A stretch of DNA of 64,000 nt from Amaranthus tricolor (taxonomy: Eukaryota > Streptophyta > Magnoliopsida > Caryophyllales > Amaranthaceae), in contig NC_080050.1 in NCBI RefSeq assembly GCF_026212465.1, positions 32,297,570 through 32,361,569 on the forward strand, written 5' to 3'. Within the stretch, counting starts at the first letter, position 1, and each line of letters begins with the position of its first letter. Under the pieces are notes generated by a model that worked only from the letters and a program-made list of their open reading frames with translations, searched no databases and was not told where the DNA came from. Below are positions 22,101 to 35,100 of the stretch, piece by piece. Both the position numbers and the translations under genes were made by a program.

Positions 22101-25100
22101 GAACTGTCATTGTTACTTATTCCATGCAATTATATATATCATAGGCTCACAGCTATGCTTTCCCTGTCTATGGGTTGCGTCTTCGGTGATCCTTATGCCT
22201 CTATTTGTTGGAGCAGATATTGGCAATACAGATGGAATGGGAACAGAGAGTACTTCTGACAGCTTGCTAGAGAAAACATCCCTCAGATTATTGGAGAAGA
22301 AGGTGGTTCTTTTCTTTCACTCTCACCTTCGATGTTAACTATGTCTGCTGAATAGTAGTATAATACTCATGCAAAACTAACGACTGAATGGTCAAAGTCA
22401 GTCCTTCTGCGAAAATGGCATTTTTTTTCTGCTTTGCGTGTATCTAATTCAACACTGTATTCACCCTTTACTTCTCTCATACAACCAAAGCCCAAAATAT
22501 GTTGCCAAAGTAATAATTATTTTTTTTGTTGGATTTTAAATGTAAACATTGTGTCATCAATGAGCTTTAAGCTAACAATATGTGGACTTTTCTTGTTACA
22601 TCAACGACTCAATTTATCTTCATTATTTTAAAAAATTATCTTGTTTTTAACTTGTTATTCTATGTTATTTAGATCCCAGGCTGCTGCTTGGAAATCCGTT
22701 GTTCTAGGACACCTATGTATATTGGTGGTAGATACTTGAAGGTATGATAATTTTTCATACTTTCTGCCTGATTTTTTTTGTGGGTTTGCTATATGTTGCC
22801 TTAAGGGTTATCGATATGGTAATTTTATGTCACAATCACGTGTCAATTAGTGTTATAAGTGTTCAGTATTTCTAATTTTGCTTTGAATACTTTGGTTTAT
22901 CATTAAAATCCCTCTCTTTTTTGTTTAATTGTTCTGCTTCTTCTTGTAAATTGGCTCCAAAAAAATTATTTTGAATCAAACTGGGGGAAAAACTAAGCAT
23001 TACATGGATTCTTCACCTACTAGATAGCATGTGATTCCACTTATATTTCTCAAGATTTTGAAGTCTCACTGATTTCCATGTCTGCTCCTACACAATATAT
23101 TAGAATTAAAAATTAATCTAGTTTGGCATGACATGACTTAATGTATTAAACTAATGCACAGTTAGGTGTGATCTGAAGCTTGTTACATTGTGCGGGTATT
23201 AATGTTGTTGAATTCTGTCTTTTCGCTCTATCCTTTCAGTTTTTCCTCACATTCTTCTTGGGGGTACCCCATTGTTTTTCTCAATCTACAGTTTTAGCAC
23301 ATTGGGTCTTCTACTCTCGTGTCTCACTAATGTCTGATCCTTTCCACCCATTACTCTCTCTTTATCCCACTCTGCCACACTTTAAAACTTAACTTTGCAT
23401 GTGGAATAAAGTCAAAGCAATGGAGGGAGTAACTTGAAAATAGATAGTTTGCTGATAACTAATTGAAAAAATACTCCATGTCGGAAAAACTTTGGAAGGT
23501 GTTATCATTTTCTCGGTTTCTTTTTGAAATTAATTCACTGCTGCTCTCCAATGTCATATTTTAAAAAGCCCATCTTACCCAATTTTTACTTGCATCAGAG
23601 TACTAACGGACCAGTTGTCCATTTTTAACCTGCTTTAGATTCAGAAATCTAGCTGTGATATAGTAGCATATTAACGGACCAGTTCATAAACATATTTTCT
23701 TTAAAAGTGTGTTGAAGGTTTTGGTTTCTGTTCAAGGTTTTATATTTTTACCATCCTTAATTGTATAATTTACAGAGAAATCTGCTTGAATAGCTTGGCT
23801 TCCTGAGAGAGGTGAGCACTCATGCTTTATTTTTATAATTGCAGTACTCTAGAAATGTGAGTCAGACACGATGGATTATTGATGATGAAAGGATGGGAGA
23901 AGCATCTGTTGAGGTTTGACCTTTACATGGCTACATGATATGTTGTTTTATTCCTGTTACTTTAGGGTTGGCAATGACAATTGACTTCATTAATTTTTGT
24001 TCTTATTTTTTAGGAGATTGTGGGCAATAACGTTCTTCCATTTTGCAAGGGCGAAAATTACAAATTCCATGCCGCTGGTAGAGAAGACATCGATGTACTA
24101 AGCATGTGAGTTAATGTGTTTGAATAAGTTCATGTGTAATCACTTCTATTTACTTCACTGGGCTGATTTCAGGTCCGGATGTTGGGCTCAGGACGACCCT
24201 TTATACTTGAGATTCAAAATCCTCGAATCTTGCCATCAGAAATATCAATAAAAGAGATAGAGAATAAAATTAATAGCTTGGAGGGAAAATTGGTAAGAGG
24301 GCACTAGATTGCTTATAACGCTGTTATTGTCGTCGTCTTTTTTTTCCCAAACATCTTTTGGATGCTTGCTTGAGAATAGTCCATTTTTGCTGATAAAAGA
24401 ATTTGCTATAACTAGGTACTTTGGTTAGTGTCCCACTTCATTTTTCTGCCCTGTTTTTAATATAATTTCCTTTGAGGTAGATTTCTTTGGTTATCTAGGT
24501 GAGGGTGAAAAATCTAAAGATTGTTGATGATCAAGGTTGGACCTTAATGCGTGAAGGTGAAGCAGATAAGCAGGTTAATTTACTAGTGGCAATCAATGTT
24601 GTAGTTTATTCTTTTGTTCAGTTCAGTTCATGCATATGTTTGACATAAGAATGCTTCTATACCACTTCTTTCAATCAGAAGCAATATGCAGCCCTAGTGT
24701 GGATCTCTCGTGAACTTGAGGAAACAGATTTGACAACTATATCTTCATTAAAAGATTTGGTGAGTTCTGTGTTGAATAAATCTTTACTCAGCTTTTCTTT
24801 AGATGCAAAAACTTTTACACTCTGTTCACTTGTTCTATGAAAGTTTGCATTGTTTGATATAGATATTCAAGTTTTTTTCTTTCTGAAATATTATTGCCTC
24901 TGTAGAGGCCCTTGCCTTTCACAGGGTGTTGAATAAATCTTTACTTGAGCTTTAATTTTCCTGCTCTACAGGTGCTTCTTTGTGAAATGAAATGACATCT
25001 TTGTTTAAGTCTTATATTTTACATTTGTACTTGTATCATTTTTTTAAGCTATATGATTCGAATGCCATCTAGTGGCCTTGCAATTATTGAGGAAAGTGGA

Positions 25101-27940
25101 GAGAGAAACATAGGAGGGGTTGAGAGGTGACAGTAGGGAAGGAGTTACCTTCGATTGATCCTCAAATCTATTCAATAGTGAAAGAATTTGGCTTGCCAAG
25201 GGTGAAGGTAAACAAATTTCCTCTACCTTTCCTCATAGTGTATTCAAAGTTCAAACAAATTATTGTAGAAGTAAAATGTCTTTCTAGGACTTCATATGAG
25301 ATGCAAATACACCCATCAAGTACAAACTCCCCCTATATAGAAGTTGATCCATCCTTCCATACACCAAATATAGTGGTGAATATGGGTGAAAGTTCGGTTT
25401 GCGGTTTAGTTTTTACGTAGAAGCAAATCAAACCATTTTTTTTCAAACCAAATTAATTCAGTTTCAACTTTTTGAACCCAATCCAAACCAACTCTAGTCC
25501 TTAAAAAAAATCTAAATTGGAAATTGAATTTGAAAATAAAAAAAATAAATGTCATAGTAGCAAAAGTAGGGATGAAAAAATGAAACTTGAATTGCCGATT
25601 AAGTAAAAGTGTATCTCTGTTTGTAAGATTGACAATGTTTTTCTAGTATCGCCTAATAAAGCGAAAGTGAGCTCATATTTTTTATTTAGTTCAAAATTTT
25701 GGTTTTCGGTCTTTAGAAGGCTCAACTAATCCAAGCCAAAATATTTCAGCTAAGAGATTCCTAATCCAAATCCAAACCAATTTATGACAAGTCCAAATCA
25801 AAATTCATGTTCGGTTTTTTGGTTCAGTTTTTATCCAAATAACTTGAGTGGTGAATGATGTCGGGAACTTGGTAAGGTTAGTTTTCAGTTGAAAAAAAAT
25901 TGATGCGTATTAGTTATCCTAAAATTTTAAGCTGACATATTTAATGGGACTGGCCAGCTCCATTCCATGTCCTCCAGTCAAATTCTTATTGTACACCAAA
26001 TTGATCTGTAAACTGTAATGCTGATAGCTTGATAGCATGTTTCTAGCTAACCTTTTCTACTGTAACTGGGTTAATTTTCTGAAGTGTCGTGATTGAACAC
26101 CTTTTTTCTGGAGTCATTATCGAGGAATTATATTTTCTACTATGTTCTAATTTTCCTCAGCATTGTTGATGCTCTTTGGTTTGATTTTTCAACTAATTAC
26201 AATATCTCTGTTTGTTATATAGAAAGTGTTACAGAGAACTCCAGTGAGGGTGCTTCATCGTAGAAGTCCACTAGAACGTGAAAAGATAATCCATTGGTGA
26301 GAGTCCTATCTTGAAGTAGTTTCTTTACATTATTATTAGGGTTGTCCTTTTCTGGCCGAGCGTTTGGGCTAAGCCAGTCATTCAACCAGTTTCTTGACTA
26401 ACTGTTAAATAATCAGAAGTGCAGGCTGGCCAGAACTTTCCCTTTTTTATCTGCTATATATTGCTCTTCTCTTTTTCTTTCTAATTCTTCTATAATACAG
26501 GATGAATATTGAGAAGATTACTGGAAGTACCCAATTTTTTCTCCTACATCTCTGTACGCAGGTACTGATCTTTGTGAGCCTCTTTGTATTAGTTTCAATT
26601 GCTTGGTTCTTTGCGTCGGAATTCATAGAAGTGAATGCTGCATCTAGCACTTGTCAGAATTGATAGGTTTACTTTGCACATCTTTAATTTTTTCACTTAA
26701 TACATTTTTGCTCCCTTCTAATAAATTCAAAACCTCTTCTCTTTCCCTGAGCTAGAAGTCTTTTCTTTCGACAAGTATTTTATGGTGTGAACTTTGAATA
26801 AGCATAATGGAGACTATTATGCATGTGGATTGTTGTCTTAATATTCGTTAATCACCTACTTGAAAATTATCTTGATACTAATGATACAAGGTCTATATTG
26901 TAGGCTGGAACATATATCAAGGAATTTGTCCATGGAGACCTGGGACGTACTCATCCAAGGTATGTTGATAACTTGATCTTGATGTTTTTCTTCTCATACT
27001 TGAATTCTATCTCCTATATGTATAATTTCTTTGCCTACATCTAGATAATCCCTGCTTAGTCATGAGATCCGAGTCATTTTAAGGGACATTTTCATTGTTA
27101 TACCATAATGATAGGAAATGAGATCTCTTTAGAAAAGAGGGTAGTTTTCTAGACAAATGATTAAAAAACTTAGGAGTGTCAAAATTACTTCCCGTCCCAG
27201 AAATAAGTTGTGATCAATTGAGGTGGGAATGAAAATGGTCCTTATTTTCTGATAACAGTAAATTGTTGTACTCCATGTACTGTATGCATTTTAGTTGATG
27301 GAGACTATGGGAGGCATGCTGTCATATTGCACCTTTTAAAATTTCTTGCTGGTTGAAGGACACTGGGAAATTGTCTTTGATGACCACTGTACTGGAGTAC
27401 TGGTGAAACAAATTGGATAATTTGTCCATCCTTGATGGAGCTAGTGATTATAGTAGTTTTCTAGTTTTGGATTGTAACAAATTGTGATGAAATGACTCAG
27501 TAAATCAAAAGCACTTCTTTATGTGTAGTTGCAAATAACATTTACTATCAATGGTTAATTGGAAATAACCTTTGTTATTGCAAGGGTAAGAATCTGCACA
27601 CCCTATCCACAAACTCATCCTTAGGTGGAGCCTATTTGAGAGCCACTTAATGACATTGGAGTGTAGGGATATAAAATGTTGATAGATTGTTGTAGGATAA
27701 CAAATAAAATAAGATGCATATTAAAATGCTGAGCATACTCTTCTATATATAATTCCTCACAAGTCACTGGCAATTGAACATATAAATTTATTACTTCCCT
27801 TTAGACTTGGATCCCTCTATCTTGTGTTACATTATGGTCTTTTCGTTGGCTGCAGCCTTGGTTCGATTCTGGATTGTAGGGCAGAAATTCTCCAACTTGA
27901 TGTAACGGATGTCAAGATGGATTGCTTCCTAGGTGAATGA
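19137..27940 (+). CDS. PUS10: tRNA pseudouridine synthase Pus10
   Basis: A fifteen-exon gene encoding 511 aa: 19137-19232, 20126-20469, 20659-20779, 21049-21166, 22217-22302, 22673-22741, 23845-23913, 24014-24094, 24173-24292, 24499-24573, 24679-24759, 26223-26296, 26501-26561, 26904-26959, 27856-27940. Every join keeps frame with GT-AG. Exon 2 holds the CPQC and CSVC cysteine pairs of the N-terminal Zn/THUMP-containing region. The catalytic core has RYLKYSRNVSQTRW, then GREDIDVRMLGSGRPF (catalytic Asp is the D of DIDVRM in the family), and near the end GTYIKEFVHGDLGRTHPS. Pus10 isomerises uridine to pseudouridine at tRNA positions 54/55 in archaea and eukaryotes; the exact site in plants is not shown by sequence. 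The exon 8 donor is the weak GTACTA. The protein is slightly shorter than I would expect, mostly in the linker. No defect seen. Confidence 0.95.
25375..25850. repeat. Inverted-repeat relic in PUS10 intron 11
   Basis: GTTCGGTTTGCGGTTTAG near 25391 and the reverse complement of GTTCGGTTTTTTGGTTCAG near 25810 do not pair exactly, but CCAAACC/GGTTTGG-type words recur in both senses across ~470 bp. This looks like a decayed foldback element. The open frame at 25127-25420 next to it lies wholly in the intron and resembles no family I know. Confidence 0.35.
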
Positions 27941-28239
27941 AGGTTGGCTTTTGTAATTTTGGGTTAAAAGCATGTTAAATTTTGGCTATTCCAACACTAG
28001 TGAATATGTGACCAGACAAAAGGCTCCCTGTTTCAGCTGGCAGAGACCTTTTAAGGAGATACGAGCAGTTCAAGGCGCATCTTTCAGCCGTTGTGGACTA
28101 CTTGGCTGTATGGTTGCTTCTTTATTATCCTTGGTTTCCTTTACAAGCAGTGAAGAATAGGTTATGCAATTTAAATTTATGTTTCATTTGAAGATTAGTT
28201 ATTTGCTTAGATTTCACTTTTCAGTCCTTTTGAGTTTAC

Positions 28240-28240
28240 A

Positions 28241-28284
<44 letters not shown>

Positions 28285-28308
28285 TTATTATTATTATTAT
28301 TATTATTC

Positions 28309-28352
<44 letters not shown>
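28240..28352. repeat. (ATT)n microsatellite downstream of PUS10
   Basis: About 37 ATT units with two ATTCTT interruptions, 300 bp past the PUS10 stop. Confidence 0.97.
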
Positions 28353-28355
<3 letters not shown>

Positions 28356-28467
28356 AAAAATGGTTTTGCTTTTCTGACCTCTAAGATGAAAATGTCAATT
28401 TGTATACTGCAAAAGACATTGTAATCCTTGCTAATTGACTGTCTTGTAGTATCGTGATGTTAATTGA

Positions 28468-28800
28468 ATAGCAATATGAATCACTACAATAATTATTTCA
28501 TCATATGATGAAATTAAGCAGCTTGTATTTAAACTTTCTACTTAAATGTAGTTTTTGGGTTTAATATAGGCAACTTTATTTTTGTAGAATTAAAGGTTAA
28601 TTATGCCTTGTTCTTAGCAAACATCATTTAACTTCACATAATAAATAACAATATGAATCACTAAAAAAATTATTTCATTAGACATTAAGCAACTTCTATT
28701 AAATTTTCTACTTAAATGAAGTTTGAGGGTTTAATATACACAATGTTATTCGTGTAAAAATAAAAGTTGATTATGCCCAACTTTTAGAAAACATCTACCT
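28468..28800. repeat. ~165-bp tandem duplication between PUS10 and POP copy A
   Basis: Two units share GCAATATGAATCACTA or ACAATATGAATCACTA, TTATTTCAT, TTTCTACTTAAATG, GGGTTTAATATA, TTATGCC and AAACATC in the same order. AT-rich, no coding content. Confidence 0.8.
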
Positions 28801-29107
28801 CTACATGATAAATATACATGATTTGAGACATTTTATTATTTTATAATAATTTAAAATCGAAAAATTATAGGAGTAAATCTTTTGTCTTAATCGTAAATGA
28901 ACTTGATCTAACTTGAACCTCTAACAATTGGCCACTTTCTAAATTCTAATGACCAATAGAACACACTAAATTTACCCAATAAAAGCTCTAAAAACTCCCA
29001 GAAACCAACTGAGATACATAAAACTTTTGAAAAAAAGTCCTCATCAATCACAAATTGAAAAAATATCCAAATTTAAACCACACTTCTCTGTAATTCGGTG
29101 TAGCCAT

Positions 29108-32100
29108 TCAATCAATCCAACATGCATTTACCATCTTAGCCATGAAGCTATACCGATCTGCCGCCTCGTCAATCTAAAAAATGTGGAAAAGCATTGGTTT
29201 ATTATATATACTTCTACATATTAAAATTTTCAGAAAAGCATTGGTTTTTACTTCTATTATTACATTCAATGGTTTATTTGGTTTATTTATACTACTATTA
29301 CATTAACAGCCCGAGTGATGCACAATGTAAAAAAAGTAATATGAAATTAGTGTTTTTTTTTTTTTTTCGTCACGATAGAAAAATTCACATGTGAAGATAC
29401 TTATGCTTGTTCAAGTTCAAAAAATAAATCTTGATAAAATTCTTTCACTTCCACGGTGATAATGAAAATTTATAAAGAAAAACATGTTTGAGGATTGAGT
29501 TTCATTCCTATTGAATAACATGCTAGTTCTATGAAAATTAGATTTCAAAATTTTACAATTACCATTATTTATTATTTATAAGTTATAATTAAACAACACA
29601 TCATGACACTGGGGTAATAAAATGTGAAAAAGTAAATAGTTTTAGTTTCGTTAAGAATCACACTACAAATAGCTCACCATTTTTTGCGTTGGGCGTCCTG
29701 CTCCATGACCAGCCTTACACTCAATCCGACCAATGATTAGGTTCCTTTGAGGGCTATTTTCCAAGCTTGTGCAAAGAACATGTTGCAATGTCTGCAAGTA
29801 CAAATAATATCTTTCAAAAGTCATAGATATTGAAGATAAAAATGAAAGGAAATTGTTTATATTGATTTGATTACGGATAGAGAGTGAAAATGCACCTGAT
29901 AGAAAAGTGGAAGATTGGAACTTAAATGAAATTAAAAGAGGAAGATAAGGATACTATACAAATGATCACTTGAATAATCGAAATGCAAAATAAAAAGAAT
30001 CGGGAATTTTCAGGGACATATTGATAATATGTGGGTTGAAATTGATTTCTTCGTTGTAGATTAGTAAGGTTGAATCAAATATAATTTTTGATAGCGAACA
30101 TCTCTGATGCTGATTGATTCATGTATTGTAGTCGAACCCATCATTGTTGGGAACTAGGAATAATTTTGATATTTTTCTTGTTGAAAGAAATATGTGCTGC
30201 ATGTAATATACAGCAGGTGGTACGATGGCACAAGAGAACTTACAGCCAGTAACTTGAGTGAGTGCAAAGGCACCACACGATCATCATGATCGGCTGTCAA
30301 TAGCATAGTAGCAGGGTACTGCGCAGAGCTATCAGAAGACATCTCCCATGGTCTCCTAACATTGTGTAGAGGCGAGTATCTGTAACCCAAAAAAAAAAAA
30401 AAAAAAACAAAAATCTTTACTTATTCAAGATTCAACACTAAAAGAAAATACATAATCATTCACTGACTAGGATGTAGTTTGCATGCGCTTTTTTAGAGAT
30501 GAAATGCCAAAAGAAATCCACTTTTATCCACTAACAAATGACAGACACCCCATCATACTAAAGACATTAAACTTCACAAGTCTTCAATATAACTTTCTTC
30601 AAATAAACTAAGCTTGGGTCCGTCTAACAACAGCAAAGTGCTAGCTACTAAACTGAACATATGCACAACAGCTTCTAGACAAAAACAATTTCCTGATGAA
30701 AGCTAATAAAGTCTTCAGCATTCGGACAGATTTATCACAGAAGAGAACAATCTTATAGGTGTTTCCAAAAAGGTAACTATAAGATGAAAATAACTTCATG
30801 TTAGGTTATTTCTTCGCAAATTCTCAACTATTCTGGGTGGTTTTCTACAAACTATACTAAATGAGAAAATGACACATGACACTGAATCCAATACCAGATC
30901 ATTATATATTCGATAATCAGCTTTGACAACTATCAAGAGTCAAAACATGCTACTTACTTTTTAAGCCAGTGGAATTCTTCTTCTTTATCAGAGCAACCAT
31001 AATCAGATGTCCAAGCATGGCCTGAAAAATAATTACCCATCAACAAAGAGTATCATTTATAAATATAACCACTTTTATCACGACCATGTTCTCTCACCAA
31101 TTGTGAATTTGTGGAATCGAAGCATGTCCATAACACCAACATGAGCCAGAGCACAGCCAAAAATGTCAGGTCTCTACAACCACAGTCCACAATTATTAGC
31201 AGATTTATGTGGGCTAAAGACTGCTATGGGGAGTTTTAAAATAGTCCAGTGCTAGGAGAAACCTGATTAATGCAAGCACCGACAAGAAGGCCACCATTAC
31301 TTCCACCTTCTATACACAACTTTTTTGGCTGAGTATACCCATTTGAAACGAGAAACTCAGCAGCAGAGATAAAGTCATCAAAGCAGTTCTGCTTCTTCGC
31401 AAGGGATCCTGCCTTGTGCCACTCTTCTCCATATTCACCACCACCACGGATATTAGCAATGCAGAAGACAGCACCAAGGTGCTTTAAAAGAACAATGCGA
31501 CTGACGCCAAAGGATGGCGTGATGCTTATGTTGAATCCTCCGTAACCATATAAGAGACATGGGTGTGATCCATCCAAAACAATTCCTTTTCTTGTAACTA
31601 TGAACATTGGTATCTTAGTGCCATCTTTACTGGTAGCAAAAACCTGAAGACAAATAGAAAAGGTCACAAGCGTTAGATAAAAATGTGTGTGTGTATGTGG
31701 GGGTGGGGGGGGGGGATTGGCATACTGGCATAGTGGCATGTATGCATTGTAATGGTAGTAGTTAACAATAAACACAATAACATTACACATTGAAAACAAT
31801 GAATCCCAACAACAAATGGAGTAGAGGAGATGGAAACATTTGCAATTCGGTGTCCCTTCCAGTTCCGAAATGCGGCACACTTTATTTGATCTTTCACAAA
31901 TTGTTGTGAGAGACGGTCGCTCCGAGAGATGCATCAGATATATGGGCTAAATGACGCCCAATTAATGCAAATTAAAGAGAAAATAAGAATGTGGAATTCT
32001 TGTTTTAAGGTCGTCTCGTTGAGAGATGGTCTCTCACAAAGGTAGCTATTGATCTTTTATAGATGAAAATCAACTTAAATCAAGCCCGCTAGAGACATAG

Positions 32101-35100
32101 GAAATCATAAGGGTAGTTGGAATATTTGCTGCAATGTGCCACACATACACTATTGATGATGCTTGCCTTTTTAAAATAATCTAAACTGGTGCAGGGCTCT
32201 TAGATTTTTAAAAGAAAGCGCTTTATCCAATTAGAAGATTATTGCTATCACAAAACTACAAGAAAATTTTCACCAGTAGAATTTCATCCAAATACAGTTT
32301 ACTGAATTTTCCGAGAAAAAGATTAAATGATGGAGATTGAAAACTCATTGGGATATCTTCAAATGGGGTACGAAGATCAAGAAACTAAATTTCAAAATTG
32401 AGCCAATTCCCTTCTCTCCGTCTCCCTCCTCTTTTAGTATCCGAATGAGGAAAATTCCATCCCTCCATTTCCTCCCCTTCTTTTCCCCCATTTCCCCAAA
32501 CCCAAACATAATGTAAAGATAATTCCACAGGACAAAAATCATAGGATTGAAAACAAATACCTGATTGACGTGAAACTCATCACGATCAAATTTGGGGACA
32601 ACAGTTTCTCTGAATATCTTTAAATCTGGAACATTTGACTTTAAGTCACATTGGTAAATTATGCCCGGAGACAGAAAGCTTGTAAACCTAAAAAACACCA
32701 CACTGTCTTTGCGCCTTGCAGAAATGTCGTCAACTGACCCAATGTCAAGGGGTAAGTGATGCAAAAGAGAACCATGTTCAAGGTCTCTAACCTCAAGAAC
32801 ATGCTTCACATCACTTAAATAACATACCAGAAGATGGTTTCCATTTACTGCAAAGGCTGATTCAAGAACATTCTTTTCGGACTGAGGAATAATGTCAGTC
32901 CATATATCAGGAGCCTTCAAGTCGACACGAACTAACTTATATCTCGGAGCATCCCTATTAGTTCGAAATGTAAAAACTGTGCCATCATTAGCAACAACCC
33001 CATAAGCTGCATCGAAACTATCAATGAGCCTTGTGAAAGGAAGCAAGTCTTTTCCCCCACGAAATCCTTCAAGCCCATTGGGAAGTGTTGTCAGATCTAA
33101 ATAGTAGACTTTATTCACTGGGTCACAGCTCTCTGAAGTGTACAGAACAACATACTGAAAATTTACAAAGAACACATGATCAGAAGCTGAAGATTTCAAT
33201 AATGATTTTTACTAAAAAAATGAGACAATTGGTGAAGTTTTTAGTTTATTTAGCATGATACCAAATCAAAAGGAAACACGCCTAAAAATAATCAGTTTGC
33301 AAGAACCTCAAGTACCTTTCCGTCATCTGTTACTTCTACCCCAAATGTGTGTTTGGGGTTCTCAGGGTCTCTCCAGCACAAAATGTCCTCCGACTGATCA
33401 GTCCCAAGAAAATGATAATACACCTCTTGATTAAGGTTAGAATTTGTCTCAGTTCCAGCATCTGATATTTGCCCTTCACTGCACCAGAATCCGACTTTCA
33501 GACATTTGCTTGCTATATGAGCATAAAGGATCAACTAAAATGCGTATCATCTCAAAATACGACCAAAACAGGGAAAAAAAAGTACTATTGTCAGGAAGAT
33601 TAAAGTAACATTTTCCTGAACTCTCCAAGTTGAAGATACGCCATAATATTACTGGAAAATCATTTTGATACTTTCGGCGGCCATTCCAACACTCTCATCA
33701 ATTAAACTAAAGATGGAGCCATTCTGAAAATTCCACAAGGAAAAAAACTTTTTCCAAACATCTATGCGATCTAAACTAGTACATTGTTTCCGGAGAGGGA
33801 GAACATTTAAAAAGTGATATGTGGATCTCCTAGGATTTTCCACAAATATTGAAAGCAAAATATTTAATAATTTTAACGTAAATTTACAGCCTGACAATTA
33901 AGCAATGACTGCGACTTTTCATAGCATAATTAGCACATTTTGGGTTTTGTTTTAGATCCACTTCAGAATCTCAGCAATGAAACCAACAAAATTTCTTGCG
34001 TCAAATTGGTAAGCTACAGGATCAACACTAAAGAAGTAAAAGACTGGATCCTGCATGATCCAAATGCCATGTATTTACAAGCAAAAAATGAAGTCTACAT
34101 ACTTGGGAGGTGGGTATCGGTTGTAGAAGAACCCTTTATTGTCATGCGTCCAGGAAATGTCACTAAACTTAACCTGCAGTAAACATAATCATCAACTAAG
34201 TAAGCACGATTTCTTTCACCGTAAGATATTCTCAAATTTCAAATCAGAATATTATATATACTCACCCAGGATAGAGTGTCAGGCTCAACTCCCCTGTCTT
34301 CAATTCTCATTACTTTGATTGTTACCCAGTCACTCCCACTTGCACTCAAAGAGTATGCAAAATATTTTGCATCCTCACTAACGGAACAAGCGCTCAAAGC
34401 CACTGTTCCATCCTCACTAAGCTGATTAGGATCAAGCAACACCTCTGGTTTTCCATCCAGACTATCCTGGAAGGAATTAGAGTAAATAGCACATGATCAA
34501 CTGGATAGGAATACCCAATGAGAGTAGCGCGCTGACATAAAGAGCTCAGAAAGAGTGAAAAGAATGACTAATAACTCATACAATATTTCATTCTCCCAAT
34601 GCCATTAAAATCCATCAAAAGTATATGGTAAATACTATACAATAGAGAAGAATCAAGAGCTGAGACTGCAAAAATGATTGTTCATTGAACTAAATCAATT
34701 AGGTCAATATTTCACAAGGCAGTTGGCAGTTTGTTGTTCATGACATGTTCCCCAAAGACAGCAAGTTCTACATTGTTGAGTCAAGCTCCAAATCTCACCT
34801 TGATGGAGGTGAGTTCGATCACCTTGTTGCTTACTCAATGGCTTGCACTATTGAGAATGATGATGAGCATGAATTGAAGCATGGAGTGATTCGTTTTGGA
34901 TCACTTGATGAAGTAAGTGTTGGGGATGATTTGAGATGGCTTGAACAAGGCAAAGGGAAGCTCAATGAAGGGCCTAAGTCGTGCCTTGAACGAGGCACAC
35001 AAAGAGGGTCAAAGCTGCTCGAGCGAGGCAGCAACACACGAAGTCAATAGGTGCAGGAAGACACTTGCTCGACCACCCGAGCAAGCTCGCTCGACCGAGC

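Noticed and set aside
25127..25420. 97-codon frame in PUS10 intron 11
   Set aside because: Bounded by intron sequence and next to an inverted-repeat relic, with no domain recognised.
34745..35050. 101-codon frame in POP copy A intron 2 as a gene
   Set aside because: It runs into the CpG-rich LTR-like module, lacks a recognisable domain, and is on the opposite strand within an intron; noted only as part of the insertion.
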